Numbered from the stretch's first letter, positions 25,874-34,436 are shown. The stretch: DNA of 64,000 nt from Prevotella sp. oral taxon 376 (GCF_003043945.1 NZ_PYXG01000001.1:1054001-1118000); one strand, 5' to 3'. Notes: generated from the letters alone by a model not told the origin. Translations and numbers: made by a program.

Positions 25874-28102
25874 ATGAGAAAGTTTCTTTTAATACTTGTT
25901 TTTTTCACGGGAGGCATCGTTTCTTCATTCTCCGCATCCGGGAGAAATGGAGATGTCGCGGCCGCCAGGGGGCTGGTCCATCGCCTGTTGCCCGGTTATG
26001 AAAAGTGGTTCGATTTCAAGTTGTTGAAGGCCGGCGAGGATGTCTTTCGCCTTGAGTCAAGAGGCGGCAAGGTGGTTATCAGCGGCAATAATGCCAATTC
26101 CATGGCCGTGGGACTGAACCATTACCTGAAGTATTACTGCCGGGTGGAGGTGGGCTGGCTGTCGCACGACAGTATCGCGATGCCCGCTGTGTTGCCGAAG
26201 GTTCGTGAGCCTAAGACCATCAGGGCACGCGTGAAGAACCGTTTCTTCCTGAACTACTGCACCTTCGGCTACACCATGCCGTGGTGGGACTGGCAGGAAT
26301 GGGAGCATTTTATAGACTGGATGGCGTTAAACGGCGTGAATCTGCCGCTTGCCATCACAGGCCAGGAGTCCATTTGGTATAAGGTGTGGACGGAGCTGGG
26401 GCTTACCGACGAGGAGGTGAGGAGCTATTTCACGGGGCCGTCGCACCTGCCCTGGCACAGGATGCTGAACATCGACTCCTGGGGAGGGCCTCTCCCCAAG
26501 TCGTGGCTGGATGGGCAGTTGAAGCTTCAGCAGCAGATTACGGCCCGTGAGCGTGAGCTCAACATGCGTCCGGTGCTGCCGGCCTTCGCGGGGCATGTGC
26601 CCCATGCGCTGCTCCGTCTCTTCCCCAAGGCTCGCATTACGCGGCTTGAAGCATGGTCGGGATACCCTGATCAGTATGCCTGCAGCTTTCTCGACCCGAT
26701 GGATTCGCTGTTTATCGAGGTGCAGAAAAAGTTCATCACCGTTGAGGAAGAGATGTATGGCACCGACCATATCTATGGCATCGACCTCTTCAACGAGCTC
26801 ACTCCGCCGAGCTACGAGCCGTCTTATCTGAGCCGTGTGAGCCGTCAGGTCTACGAGTCCCTGCGGTCGGCCGACCCGGAGGCGGTATGGCTCCAGATGA
26901 CATGGCTCTTCTGGAACGAGCGCAAGGACTGGACCAACGACCGCATCAAGCCTTACATCACCTCCTATCCCAAGGACAAGTCGCTCCTCTTGGACTACTA
27001 TTGTGAGCGGCAGGAGATATGGCAGCTCACCGACAAATATTTCGGTGTGCCCTACATCTGGTGCTATCTGGGCAACTTCGGAGGCAACACGATGCTCGTG
27101 GGCGACTTCTATGAGATCAACAAGCGGCTGGAGAATACCTTTCGGAACGGCGGCGACAACTTCACGGGTATAGGCTCCACGCTTGAGGGGTTCGACTGCA
27201 ATCCCTATGTCTATGAGTATGTCTTCGAGAAGGCTTGGGACTTCGGAACCCATAAGGATGTGAGGCTGTGGACCGCCGCCCTTGCCGACCAGCGCGTGGG
27301 GAAGGTTGATCACAATGCCCGGGAGGCATGGAGACTCCTTGTGGACAGCATCTATGTGGCTCCCTCCGTGCCGGGACAATGCCCGCTGATCAACATCCGG
27401 CCGACCTTCGGCAAGTATAGGACTTATTACGCGAATCCGCGTATCAGGTACGACAACCGCAACCTCCTGAAGATTGCCGAACTGCTGCTGAAGGTGCGGT
27501 CGGGCACGGCGGCCTATAAGTTTGATGTCGCGAACATCACCCGCCAGCTGCTCAGCAACTATTTCCTCACGGTGTTCAGGCAGTACGAGGAGGCCTATAA
27601 CAGGCGCGACCGGCAGGTGATGGGCAGGCTGCAGACGGAGATGATGAGCCTTATCGACGATGTGGACCGCATGGTGGCCACGCAGTCTTATTTCCTCACA
27701 GGCAAGTGGATAGCCGACGCACGCAAGTGGGGAGGCGACTCGCTGCGTGAGGCACGCTACTATGAGCAGAACGCCCGCAACCTGATTACTACCTGGAGCG
27801 ACAAGGATCAGCTGCTGAACGACTATGCGAGCCGCACCTGGGCGGGGCTTACCAAGACCTTCTACGGCAGGCGGTGGGGCATGTTCTTCGACGCCGTCAA
27901 CGAGGCGCTCGACGAGGACAAGGCCTTCGATGAAGACCGCTTTGCCGTCTATCGCGACGCGGTTACCACCTATGAGCGGTATTGGTGGCAAGCCTGTCTC
28001 GGCCGCTTCGACGAAAGGCCTGTAGGCGACAGTCGTCAGGTGGCCGCCGAATTGGTAGCCAAGTATCGGGGGCATATCCTCAACGGTCCGCTGGCCGATT
28101 AG
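25874..28102 (+). CDS. Alpha-N-acetylglucosaminidase, GH89 (NAGLU-like)
   Basis: A 742-residue secreted or periplasmic exo-enzyme of family GH89 that removes terminal alpha-linked GlcNAc, for example from heparan sulfate or from GlcNAc-alpha-1,4-Gal caps of gastric mucin. A signal peptide (about 1-22) precedes the N-terminal domain, the barrel (about 120-440: NYCTFGYTMPWWDW, GVNLPLAITGQE, LFNELTPPSYE with a catalytic-type Glu near 308) and the helical C-terminal domain (NARNLITTW ... DYASRTWAGL). Full length. It is the last gene of the SusC/D locus and the best clue to its substrate. Confidence 0.95.
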   Translation: MRKFLLILVFFTGGIVSSFSASGRNGDVAAARGLVHRLLPGYEKWFDFKLLKAGEDVFRLESRGGKVVISGNNANSMAVGLNHYLKYYCRVEVGWLSHDSIAMPAVLPKVREPKTIRARVKNRFFLNYCTFGYTMPWWDWQEWEHFIDWMALNGVNLPLAITGQESIWYKVWTELGLTDEEVRSYFTGPSHLPWHRMLNIDSWGGPLPKSWLDGQLKLQQQITARERELNMRPVLPAFAGHVPHALLRLFPKARITRLEAWSGYPDQYACSFLDPMDSLFIEVQKKFITVEEEMYGTDHIYGIDLFNELTPPSYEPSYLSRVSRQVYESLRSADPEAVWLQMTWLFWNERKDWTNDRIKPYITSYPKDKSLLLDYYCERQEIWQLTDKYFGVPYIWCYLGNFGGNTMLVGDFYEINKRLENTFRNGGDNFTGIGSTLEGFDCNPYVYEYVFEKAWDFGTHKDVRLWTAALADQRVGKVDHNAREAWRLLVDSIYVAPSVPGQCPLINIRPTFGKYRTYYANPRIRYDNRNLLKIAELLLKVRSGTAAYKFDVANITRQLLSNYFLTVFRQYEEAYNRRDRQVMGRLQTEMMSLIDDVDRMVATQSYFLTGKWIADARKWGGDSLREARYYEQNARNLITTWSDKDQLLNDYASRTWAGLTKTFYGRRWGMFFDAVNEALDEDKAFDEDRFAVYRDAVTTYERYWWQACLGRFDERPVGDSRQVAAELVAKYRGHILNGPLAD

Positions 28103-28132
28103 TCGCCCGCTGGCGGGATCATGCTGACATGA

Positions 28133-28167
28133 CGAGGCCTCCTCTGGATTTGCCAGGGGAGGCCTCG
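28133..28167. terminator. Bidirectional terminator between convergent genes
   Basis: Exact 10-bp arms CGAGGCCTCC (28133-28142) and GGAGGCCTCG (28158-28167) between the GH89 stop and the CobW stop, followed by TTTGT on the plus strand. Confidence 0.7.
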
Positions 28168-28205
28168 TTTGTCTGATGCCCTAAAGTCGTTCTCGCCTGT
28201 CGGGC

Positions 28206-29411
28206 TTAGTCTTCCAGGCAGGAATCCAGGGCGTTTGTGATGGCTTTCTTGTCGAGGCTCTGGCCGATGAAGACCAGCTTCTGCATGCGGTCGCCGTAGC
28301 GTTCGTCCCAGTCCCGGCGGAGTCCCGGGTTCTGCTTCATGAACTGCTCCAGCTCTTTTTCAGGCATGGTGGCATACCACTGGCCGGCATTTCGCAGTCC
28401 CACCTGCTTTCCGGCCTGCTCGAACACATAGCAGGTGTCGGGCTCGTCGCGGAAGTAGCAGATGCCCTTGCACCGTATGACGGCCTTGGGCCATTTGCGG
28501 GCCACGAACTCATCGAAGCGTCCTAAGTTGAAAGCGGGGCGCCGACAGTAGACGAAGGTGTCGATGCCATACTCCAGCGCCTCGCCTTTCTCGCCGTGCG
28601 TGTGCTCATGATGGTGCCCGTGGTGATGGCCTTCGCCGCTTTCATGGTCATGCTCGTCCTCATCATCTTCTTCGTGGCCGTGCCCCTCCAGCATTTCAAT
28701 CCATTTGGCGGAGGTGGCGACTTTGTTGAAGTCGAACAGTCTTGTGTTGAGAATCTTGTCGAGTTCCACATCGCCGTAGTTGCACTCCAGTATCTCTGCC
28801 TGTGGCTGCAAGGCGCGAATAATGTTCTTCAGCCCGGTCAGCTCGTCGGCGCTTACCTCCGCGGCCTTGTTCAGCAGGATGATATTGCAGAACTCCACCT
28901 GCTGGATGACGAGGCTGGCCAGGTCGTCCTCGCCCATGTTCTGTGCCGTCAGGTCGTTGCCATTGTTAAACTCGTCGCGCATGCGGAGAGCGTCTACGAC
29001 GGTTACGATGGCATCGAGCTTTGCCACTCCCTTCTCCGCATAGTCGGGGTACATCTGCGGATAGGCACTAATGGTCTGTGCGATGGGTGCGGGCTCGCAG
29101 ATGCCGCTGGCCTCGATGACGATGTAGTCGAACCGCTCCATCCCGATAATTTCTGACAGTTGCTGCACCAGGTCCATCTTCAGCGTGCAGCAGATGCAGC
29201 CGTTCTGTAGGGCCACGAGCGAGTCGTCCTGCTGCCCTACCACGCCGCCCTGCTCGATGAGGCTGGCATCGATGTTCACTTCTCCTATGTCGTTGACGAT
29301 CACGGCGAACTTAATGCCGCGCTCATTCTTCAGGATTCTGTTCAGCAGAGTGGTCTTGCCGCTGCCTAAATAGCCCGTGAGCAGCAAGACGGGTGTTTCT
29401 TTCATCTTCAT
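28206..29411 (-). CDS. CobW/COG0523 GTPase, putative metal chaperone
   Basis: A G3E-family GTPase of about 401 residues. The P-loop is GYLGSGKTTLL near the N-terminus, followed by the metal-binding CxCC (GCICCTLK), EASGICEPAP and a NKAAEV guanine site, then a linker extremely rich in His, Asp and Glu (HDHESGEGHHHGHHHEHTHG) and the CobW C-terminal domain. The family inserts or traffics zinc or other metals. The frame is open to 29444, but a promoter -7 box lies at 29442-29449, so the start must be downstream; 29411 has AAGGA about 10 nt upstream (29429 is the alternative). Confidence 0.9.
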   Translation of the reverse strand: MKMKETPVLLLTGYLGSGKTTLLNRILKNERGIKFAVIVNDIGEVNIDASLIEQGGVVGQQDDSLVALQNGCICCTLKMDLVQQLSEIIGMERFDYIVIEASGICEPAPIAQTISAYPQMYPDYAEKGVAKLDAIVTVVDALRMRDEFNNGNDLTAQNMGEDDLASLVIQQVEFCNIILLNKAAEVSADELTGLKNIIRALQPQAEILECNYGDVELDKILNTRLFDFNKVATSAKWIEMLEGHGHEEDDEDEHDHESGEGHHHGHHHEHTHGEKGEALEYGIDTFVYCRRPAFNLGRFDEFVARKWPKAVIRCKGICYFRDEPDTCYVFEQAGKQVGLRNAGQWYATMPEKELEQFMKQNPGLRRDWDERYGDRMQKLVFIGQSLDKKAITNALDSCLED

Positions 29412-29441
29412 GATTTGTTGTTCCTTCATTTTTACCGGATG

Positions 29442-29472
29442 CAAAGATACGCTTTTCCCAGTTTCTGTGCAA
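29442..29472 (-). promoter_or_regulatory. Promoter of the CobW-like gene
   Basis: Minus-strand TTG (29470-29472), a 20-bp spacer and TATCTTTG (29442-29449). It overlaps the first possible ATG of the frame and thereby argues for the shorter protein. No Zur-type palindrome was noticed. Confidence 0.65.
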
Positions 29473-29518
29473 ATCTTTTTTTATAAACTATTGTAATGTG
29501 ATTTATTGCTGTCGGCAT

Positions 29519-29584
29519 GACGAAATCGCCGATTTCGTCGCACAATATCGCCGATTTTGTCATTCAAAATCGCCGAAGTTGTCA
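29519..29584. repeat. Three 22-bp tandem repeats (array 3)
   Basis: Units of exactly 22 bp start at 29519, 29541 and 29563, each with ATCGCCGAtTTyGTC. They share core and period with array 1 at 3679-3744, about 26 kb away, and lie upstream of the CobW promoter in a 400-bp gap with no gene. Confidence 0.85.
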
Positions 29585-29771
29585 GACAGAAGACGGCTTC
29601 CGGGAAAAGTTCAGTCCACGACAATGAGATGTTCCTGTTTGTCCGGCCGTTTTATTTGGCTTCTGTGTCGGTTGGACAGGGCCGGTTCAGTGGCATGGGT
29701 TAATATACTTTCTCATGTTGATTCCTAAGGGATTGGAGCCACAAACCTATGGGGACTAAGGAAAAGGAAAT

Positions 29772-29797
29772 AGGGGAACCAGCGTATAGGTTCCCCT
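29772..29797 (-). terminator. Terminator after the 59-residue peptide gene
   Basis: Exact 9-bp arms AGGGGAACC (29772-29780) and GGTTCCCCT (29789-29797), 8-nt loop. On the minus strand it is followed by ATTTCCTTTTCC. Confidence 0.65.
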
Positions 29798-29867
29798 GTG
29801 ATGATGTATTGCGCCTTTCAGAGAAGGCTCTTTCTACATGATTTTACGGCGAGTGATTACTCCCCTG

Positions 29868-30047
29868 TTACTCTCCCCATATCGAGGAGGATGAACTGCC
29901 GTCCTCCTCGGGGGAGGAAGAGTCTTTCGACAGGGCCGGTCCCGTGGCGGGATCTTCGCTGATGGGCACGCTGATGGAGCCGGCGAGGATGCAGTTTTCT
30001 AACTCGATGAGTTTCGATTTCATTTCCGGTTTGATGTACTTTTTCAT
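29868..30047 (-). CDS. Small peptide, paralogue of the 69-residue peptide at 40293
   Basis: A 59-residue product with no recognised domain. It starts MKKYIKPEMKSKLIELENC and continues ILAGSISVPISEDPATGPAL, then SK, an acidic Ser/Glu/Asp-rich stretch and a final WGE. The 69-residue peptide encoded at 40293-40502 has the same front (MKKYIKP..MK.K..E.ENCILAGS.SV.I.E.PATGPALSK) and the same WGE end, with an unrelated acidic middle. Conservation of both ends argues that these are real genes. No hydrophobic signal is present. ILAGS resembles a lipobox with Ser for Cys, and the conserved-front/variable-back layout also recalls precursor peptides; both are speculation. Confidence 0.75.
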   Translation of the reverse strand: MKKYIKPEMKSKLIELENCILAGSISVPISEDPATGPALSKDSSSPEEDGSSSSSIWGE

Positions 30048-30168
30048 TTTCTAATTCTTTATTTTAATATGAGTTCAATGAATTATAAGTGCCTGTAAAT
30101 TGGTGATCAGCGAAATTTGTTATAACTTTATAGTGTTGATGTATAAAGCATTACAAACACAAATCGCT

Positions 30169-30343
30169 ATGATTACCGAGGACAAAGTTACGAAAATATT
30201 TTGTATTACAGATGATTTCTGCAATTTTTTTGATGCAATAATGGCAAAATACATGCTAAAAACCATTAATAAGAGGAAATACCACTGTTATTCCACGATG
30301 TCAAAGGCAGAAATCATGCTGATGATTTTTTATCATTGGGGGG
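30169..30343 (+). pseudogene. 5' remnant of an IS982-family transposase
   Basis: The plus strand encodes MITEDKVTKIFCITDDFCNF, then FDAIMAKYMLK...KRKYH.YSTMSKAEIMLM. This is the recognisable N-terminus of Bacteroidetes IS982-type transposases, in which STMSKAEIMLI is highly conserved. The similarity stops after about 58 residues at a run of T's, where the sequence enters the hairpin that ends the large surface gene. The catalytic DDE part is absent, so this is a dead fragment, opposite in direction to its neighbours. Recognition is from family memory; terminal repeats were not identified. Confidence 0.8.
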
Positions 30344-30371
30344 CGCACCACATATTGCGCATTGCGCCCCC
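30339..30371 (-). terminator. Terminator of the 1234-residue surface protein gene
   Basis: Exact 9-bp arms GGGGGCGCA (30339-30347) and TGCGCCCCC (30363-30371), 15 bp after the stop, followed on the minus strand by AATGATAAAAAATC. It is related to the hairpins after the other three large genes. Confidence 0.6.
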
Positions 30372-30386
30372 GATGAAAAGAGAGTT

Positions 30387-33300
30387 TTACTTCACTACCA
30401 CCTTGCGGCCGCCCACGATATACACGCCTGCGGGCAGCTGGTGGCGTGCGTCGTCTAAGCGGTCGGCCACGCGACGGCCCTGCAGGTCATATACCGGACC
30501 GTTCTTCCCGTCGTTCGCTTCGTTCGTCACGTCGCCGATGCCGGTGGTCTCGCCGTCGAGGATGACAGAGAACTGCTTGGCACCTAACGTCTTCGGACAA
30601 GTGATATAGGCGCGATAAGCAGGAACGGTGGCTTCGGGATACTCCGTCGTTACCTTGTGGAACTTGCCGTCGTCCTGCAGGATGTAGGCGTTGGCTGCTG
30701 CAGCCGTAGCGTTGTCCACGCCGTCCACCGTGCCCACGAATCTGAAAGCTCCGGCGGGCTGCTTCAAGCCATCGGCATTGTAGGCTTTCACCTGCAGGTT
30801 ATAGCCGCCGAGCTGCGGCGTGCCGCCGGCAGTGATGTAATACGGGCGGTATGCCTCGAGCTTATCTTTCGTTTCCTTGAAACTGATTGAGGTGTTGCTG
30901 CCGGCCGAGAGGTTGTAGGCTGTGAAACTTCCGTTACGAGGCAACTCGTAGGGCAGGCACACCGTGGCGTTGTTCTTGCTGCTGAAGGGGCGCTCGTAGG
31001 TAGCCTTGACGGCAAGGAAGTCGAGCCCGATGGGCAGTGGTGTGCCGTCGGTGAGGCGGAAGTCTTCGCACGTCCAGCGGCTGTTCGCCTCGTCGTAGTA
31101 CACGTAGTTGGTCCTGCTCTTGTCGGGCGCGTGGTAGAGGTTGGGCATTTCGCCCAGCGTCTGTGCCCAATGGCAAACGTCGGTGCGGTTGTTCTGCAGG
31201 AGCTTGGTTACCTCGCCGCTCTTGAGCTGCTTCTCGGTTACCTGCGTGCCCTGTGGCGTATCGCCGCATTTGTTGAGGTGGTAGCAGTTGTTCAGGGTGG
31301 TGTACTTCTCGGGAGCAAAGGTTCTTAAGCTTCCGCCCATTTGGCTTACATTGCCTGCGCCGAGGTAGAGGCAGTTGTTCAGCGTAACTGGTTTTGTTGT
31401 AGGCTCGTTCTTATACTTATAATAAAGATCAAATATAAACCCGGACATCTCTGTTCGGGCCCAGTCAGACACAGGGACGAGAGATACTTTGACGAGGCAG
31501 TCGGTCATGGTAATCGAGGCGTTATATCCAGAGCAAATCATGCCGGCGCCATATCCCTTGTTGCCAACTGTGATCACGCCATTAGTAACGCATTTGGTCA
31601 TGGTAAGACTACCTGCTGTCTCGCCAACCATGCCGCCAACATCGCCATCTTTAATCGTTAGACGCATATCGGTGATGCAGTTGGTGATAGTGGTATTGCC
31701 GTTCGCATTGCTAATCAATCCGCCAAAGATACCTCTATTCATTTCAGAATTTATGTTTCCTGTAACGCACAGGTTCTTGATGGTGGCGTTGTTCACCCTT
31801 TGGAAGGGGGCCACCCAGTAGACCAAGTCATAGTCATCTTTTGGATACCAGCTGACATTGAGCGTATGCCCCTGCCCGTCGAAGGTGCCAGTGTAGGGGT
31901 TGCCGAAACCGACGATGGCATAGCTGTACTCTTTATTGCCCACCATCGCGATGTCCCTGCCGAGGTTGATGTCGGCAGTCATTTTGGCATCGAGATTAGT
32001 CTGTCCGTCCTTCACGAGTTCGCAGAACTCTTTCCATTCTTCCTTCGAACCTATCATGTAACAGTTATTTATGAGTATGGTTACAATCACGGTGCGGTCG
32101 GCTGTGATGGGGGTGGAAGTCGTGAATTTGCCTGAGAAAGTGAATTTATAAGTCTCTTGAGGGTTGAAGTCGCTGCCCAACATCTCCTTCGCCGTGGGCA
32201 GCGTGCCGTAGATGCCCTTGCCCTTGTTGGCGTAGCGGGTGGTTCTCACCTGTCCTTTGTAGCTGAACTTCACTTCATACACTATCTTCAAGGGAGCGGT
32301 GGTAGGCATCGGCTGCGCGTCGCTGTCGAGGTCTTGTCCCCAAATCGTGTATTTCCTGCCGGCCTGCAGCTTATAGGCTACGTAGCCGTTCCTTAGCTGC
32401 TCGGCAGTTACCGGCGTGCCTTGTGCCTCACCGCAGGCGTTGAGGTAGTAGCAGTTTTTGATGGTGGCGTTGGCGGCGAAGGTGTTACCGCCGGTGGCGT
32501 TGTTCTCGCCAATGTAGAGGCAGTTGTTCAGAGTGCACTTACCATACTGATTTTCTACAAATCCGCTCATATATCTCCTGCCTCCCTCCGTCGTGGCGTG
32601 GAACTTGCCCTTGACGAGGCAGTCGGTGATGGTAACATTGGCATTATCCCTTACGCATTCAACCATGCCCGCTGCGTCGCATCCGCTACCGTTATAGGTG
32701 CTCGTGATGTTCACTGCGCTGACGCAGCCCGAGATGGTGGTGTTGCCATAGGCTTCGTGAACTAATCCTGACAAGATGTTCGAGCTTGACTTAATCTCTC
32801 CTTCGGTGCGCAGGTTGCGGATGGTGGCGCCGTTCACAGTTTGGAAAGGAGCTATCCATTTTCTATCGCCGCTATTCCAGTTGATCTTCAGCGTATGTCC
32901 GTTGCCGTCGAAGGTGCCGGAGTAAGATATGGAAGTACCCACCATCACAATGTCCCCTCCGAGGTTGACGTCGCCGTCAAGGCGGGCGTTGAGATTGGTC
33001 ATGCCCTTTTCGTTGACGAGTTTGCAGAACAGCTTCCATTCGTCGGCGTCCTTGATGAGCATCGCGCCGTTGCGGTCCCTGCGTATCACATAGAAAGTCT
33101 GCGAGAAGGAGGCCGCCTCGTAGTAATCGTTCTGCGCCTGTTTGATGGTGATGATCGCCTCGCCAGCCTTACTGCCGCACTTGACCCTGCCGTCAAAATT
33201 GACGACATTGGAATTGCTGCTGGTAACGCTGAATCCCCCATTGTTCGTATTGTAATCTCTGTGACTGCTCGTGTTATGGTTGAACAACTCGAATATGCCG

Positions 33301-34091
33301 TAATTATCGCCGCAGGAAATCAGGTTGACCTCATTTTTCTTACTGAAGGTTACCTTGTCGCGCATCACGTTGATAGTAGTGCTACCCTCCGATTTGGCAT
33401 ATGTGCCATTGGCAAGGTAAGTGACGGTGAAGACTCCCTTTCCGGGGCGCATAATATGTAACTTACCCCCATCGAGGACTTTCGCGATAGTGCCATTATT
33501 CTCCAGAGAGTACCGGACATTGCCGGTGTGCCCATTGGAGATGATTTCGGGCGTTATCCAACCCGACATGGAGTATACATTATACTGTGAATGCTTAAAT
33601 CCCACGCTGACGGCCTTTACATAATCTATCTCGTACACCGCGAACTCCACGTCTTTTAGCGCTTCTATCCTAATGTCTTGGCTGGGCGCGTCCCAGCAGC
33701 TGATATTTAGTGATTTTTCATGAGTTTCGTCACTGAATTCATAATACTTTTTCTTATAGCGATTGTCATCCACGCAGTTGATGTAGGTTGGGTTCTCCAG
33801 CTGTTCGCGGATGCTAAAACCGCGCACCCGCCAGCCATCCTTACACCTGATGGTAACGGAAGAACCTTTTTTCATCACCCAGTTGCGGTTGGCAGCCGTC
33901 AATGCCGGACCGGTCTTGCAGTCGCTCCACGTGACGGTAACAATGCCGTCCTTGGTTGTACGAGTACCCTCTACTTCGCCTCGGCTTCGGTAGCGAGCTA
34001 TAGTTGTGTAGGATTTGCTCCACGCCGGCGCGGCCAGCAAGAAGACCAATAGAAAGAGGCAGAGCCTCTGAATTGTAATTGAATGTTTCAT
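30387..34091 (-). CDS. Large modular surface protein A (GLUG-like, two modules)
   Basis: A 1234-residue secreted protein. Signal peptide 1-25 (LLAAPAWS). An N-terminal region with GWRVRGFSI and an Ig-like stretch (about 180-345, TTINVMRDKVTFSKK) comes first. Two copies of a module of about 300 residues follow, each opening with an EWKxFCxLV helix, then LDGDVNLGGDIVMVG, GTFDGxGHTLxxxW, ATIxNLxxxG, GNTTIxxC, TITDCLVKG and an NCYYLNxCG / EQLrnG turn. A domain with CLPYELPRNG and AYRPYYIT comes next, then the tail YDLQGRRVADRLDDARHQLP ending GGRKVVVK, which resembles type IX or related Bacteroidetes sorting tails. Likely a right-handed beta-helix adhesin or glycan binder; ligand unknown. Confidence 0.85.
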   Translation of the reverse strand: MKHSITIQRLCLFLLVFLLAAPAWSKSYTTIARYRSRGEVEGTRTTKDGIVTVTWSDCKTGPALTAANRNWVMKKGSSVTIRCKDGWRVRGFSIREQLENPTYINCVDDNRYKKKYYEFSDETHEKSLNISCWDAPSQDIRIEALKDVEFAVYEIDYVKAVSVGFKHSQYNVYSMSGWITPEIISNGHTGNVRYSLENNGTIAKVLDGGKLHIMRPGKGVFTVTYLANGTYAKSEGSTTINVMRDKVTFSKKNEVNLISCGDNYGIFELFNHNTSSHRDYNTNNGGFSVTSSNSNVVNFDGRVKCGSKAGEAIITIKQAQNDYYEAASFSQTFYVIRRDRNGAMLIKDADEWKLFCKLVNEKGMTNLNARLDGDVNLGGDIVMVGTSISYSGTFDGNGHTLKINWNSGDRKWIAPFQTVNGATIRNLRTEGEIKSSSNILSGLVHEAYGNTTISGCVSAVNITSTYNGSGCDAAGMVECVRDNANVTITDCLVKGKFHATTEGGRRYMSGFVENQYGKCTLNNCLYIGENNATGGNTFAANATIKNCYYLNACGEAQGTPVTAEQLRNGYVAYKLQAGRKYTIWGQDLDSDAQPMPTTAPLKIVYEVKFSYKGQVRTTRYANKGKGIYGTLPTAKEMLGSDFNPQETYKFTFSGKFTTSTPITADRTVIVTILINNCYMIGSKEEWKEFCELVKDGQTNLDAKMTADINLGRDIAMVGNKEYSYAIVGFGNPYTGTFDGQGHTLNVSWYPKDDYDLVYWVAPFQRVNNATIKNLCVTGNINSEMNRGIFGGLISNANGNTTITNCITDMRLTIKDGDVGGMVGETAGSLTMTKCVTNGVITVGNKGYGAGMICSGYNASITMTDCLVKVSLVPVSDWARTEMSGFIFDLYYKYKNEPTTKPVTLNNCLYLGAGNVSQMGGSLRTFAPEKYTTLNNCYHLNKCGDTPQGTQVTEKQLKSGEVTKLLQNNRTDVCHWAQTLGEMPNLYHAPDKSRTNYVYYDEANSRWTCEDFRLTDGTPLPIGLDFLAVKATYERPFSSKNNATVCLPYELPRNGSFTAYNLSAGSNTSISFKETKDKLEAYRPYYITAGGTPQLGGYNLQVKAYNADGLKQPAGAFRFVGTVDGVDNATAAAANAYILQDDGKFHKVTTEYPEATVPAYRAYITCPKTLGAKQFSVILDGETTGIGDVTNEANDGKNGPVYDLQGRRVADRLDDARHQLPAGVYIVGGRKVVVK

Positions 34092-34200
34092 GTTAAATTG
34101 AAATTTAAATAATTAAACATTGAGTTTGAAATTAAACATTGCATTTTGAAATTAAAAAATTAGAAAATAATTATTTGTCCGATTTGTCCCGATTTGTAAC

Positions 34201-34289
34201 GTGAGGCACACTCTTTTTCAGTCGGCTTCGCCGAGACGAGTTGATGAGCCGTCAGGCGAATAAATCTTCCAAATCTTTCCAAATCTTCC
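34201..34289. repeat. Dispersed intergenic repeat, copy 1
   Basis: An 89-bp segment running GTGAGGCACACTC...CAGTCGGCTTCGCCGAGACG and on to AAATCTTTCCAAATCTTCC, nearly identical to 45654-45740 and partly to 45524-45590. It contains the inverted repeat GTCGGCTTCGCCGA. The minus strand is open across it (LTAHQLVSAKPT...) but begins in a gene fragment, so this is read as a repeat rather than a gene. Confidence 0.7.
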
Positions 34290-34307
34290 GATTCATCTTT
34301 CTTCGTT

Positions 34308-34348
34308 CGCGTCATCACCTGCTCCTTGTAGCGCTTGATGTCGGCGTT
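34308..34348 (-). pseudogene. Fragment duplicated from the DUF6261-like gene
   Basis: Forty of 41 bases match 44382-44422, the part of the DUF6261-like gene that encodes NANIKRYKEQVMTR. Here it lies alone between surface genes A and B, with no further coding similarity on either side. It is a scar of duplication or recombination inside the cluster. Confidence 0.75.
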
Positions 34349-34389
34349 TGTCGTTTTCACCTTTTATATATATAGGGTTGCGGGATATC

Positions 34390-34419
34390 GGGGGAGCGCC
34401 CGTGGGCGGGCGCTCCCCC
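34390..34419 (-). terminator. Terminator of surface protein gene B
   Basis: Exact 12-bp arms GGGGGAGCGCCC (34390-34401) and GGGCGCTCCCCC (34408-34419) with a 6-nt loop, 17 bp after the stop of the 708-residue protein gene. Confidence 0.75.
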
Positions 34420-34436
34420 AGATAAGAAGAGAGACA

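Noticed and set aside
26327-28075. A 582-residue open frame on the minus strand inside the GH89 gene
   Set aside because: The plus strand encodes a full, recognisable GH89 enzyme. The antisense frame has no domain, and its length reflects GC-rich third positions of the real gene.
30183-30190. TAACTTTG on the minus strand as promoter of the 59-residue peptide
   Set aside because: The same bases are codons of the IS982 transposase remnant on the other strand and there is no upstream TTG at the right distance, so the match is probably chance.
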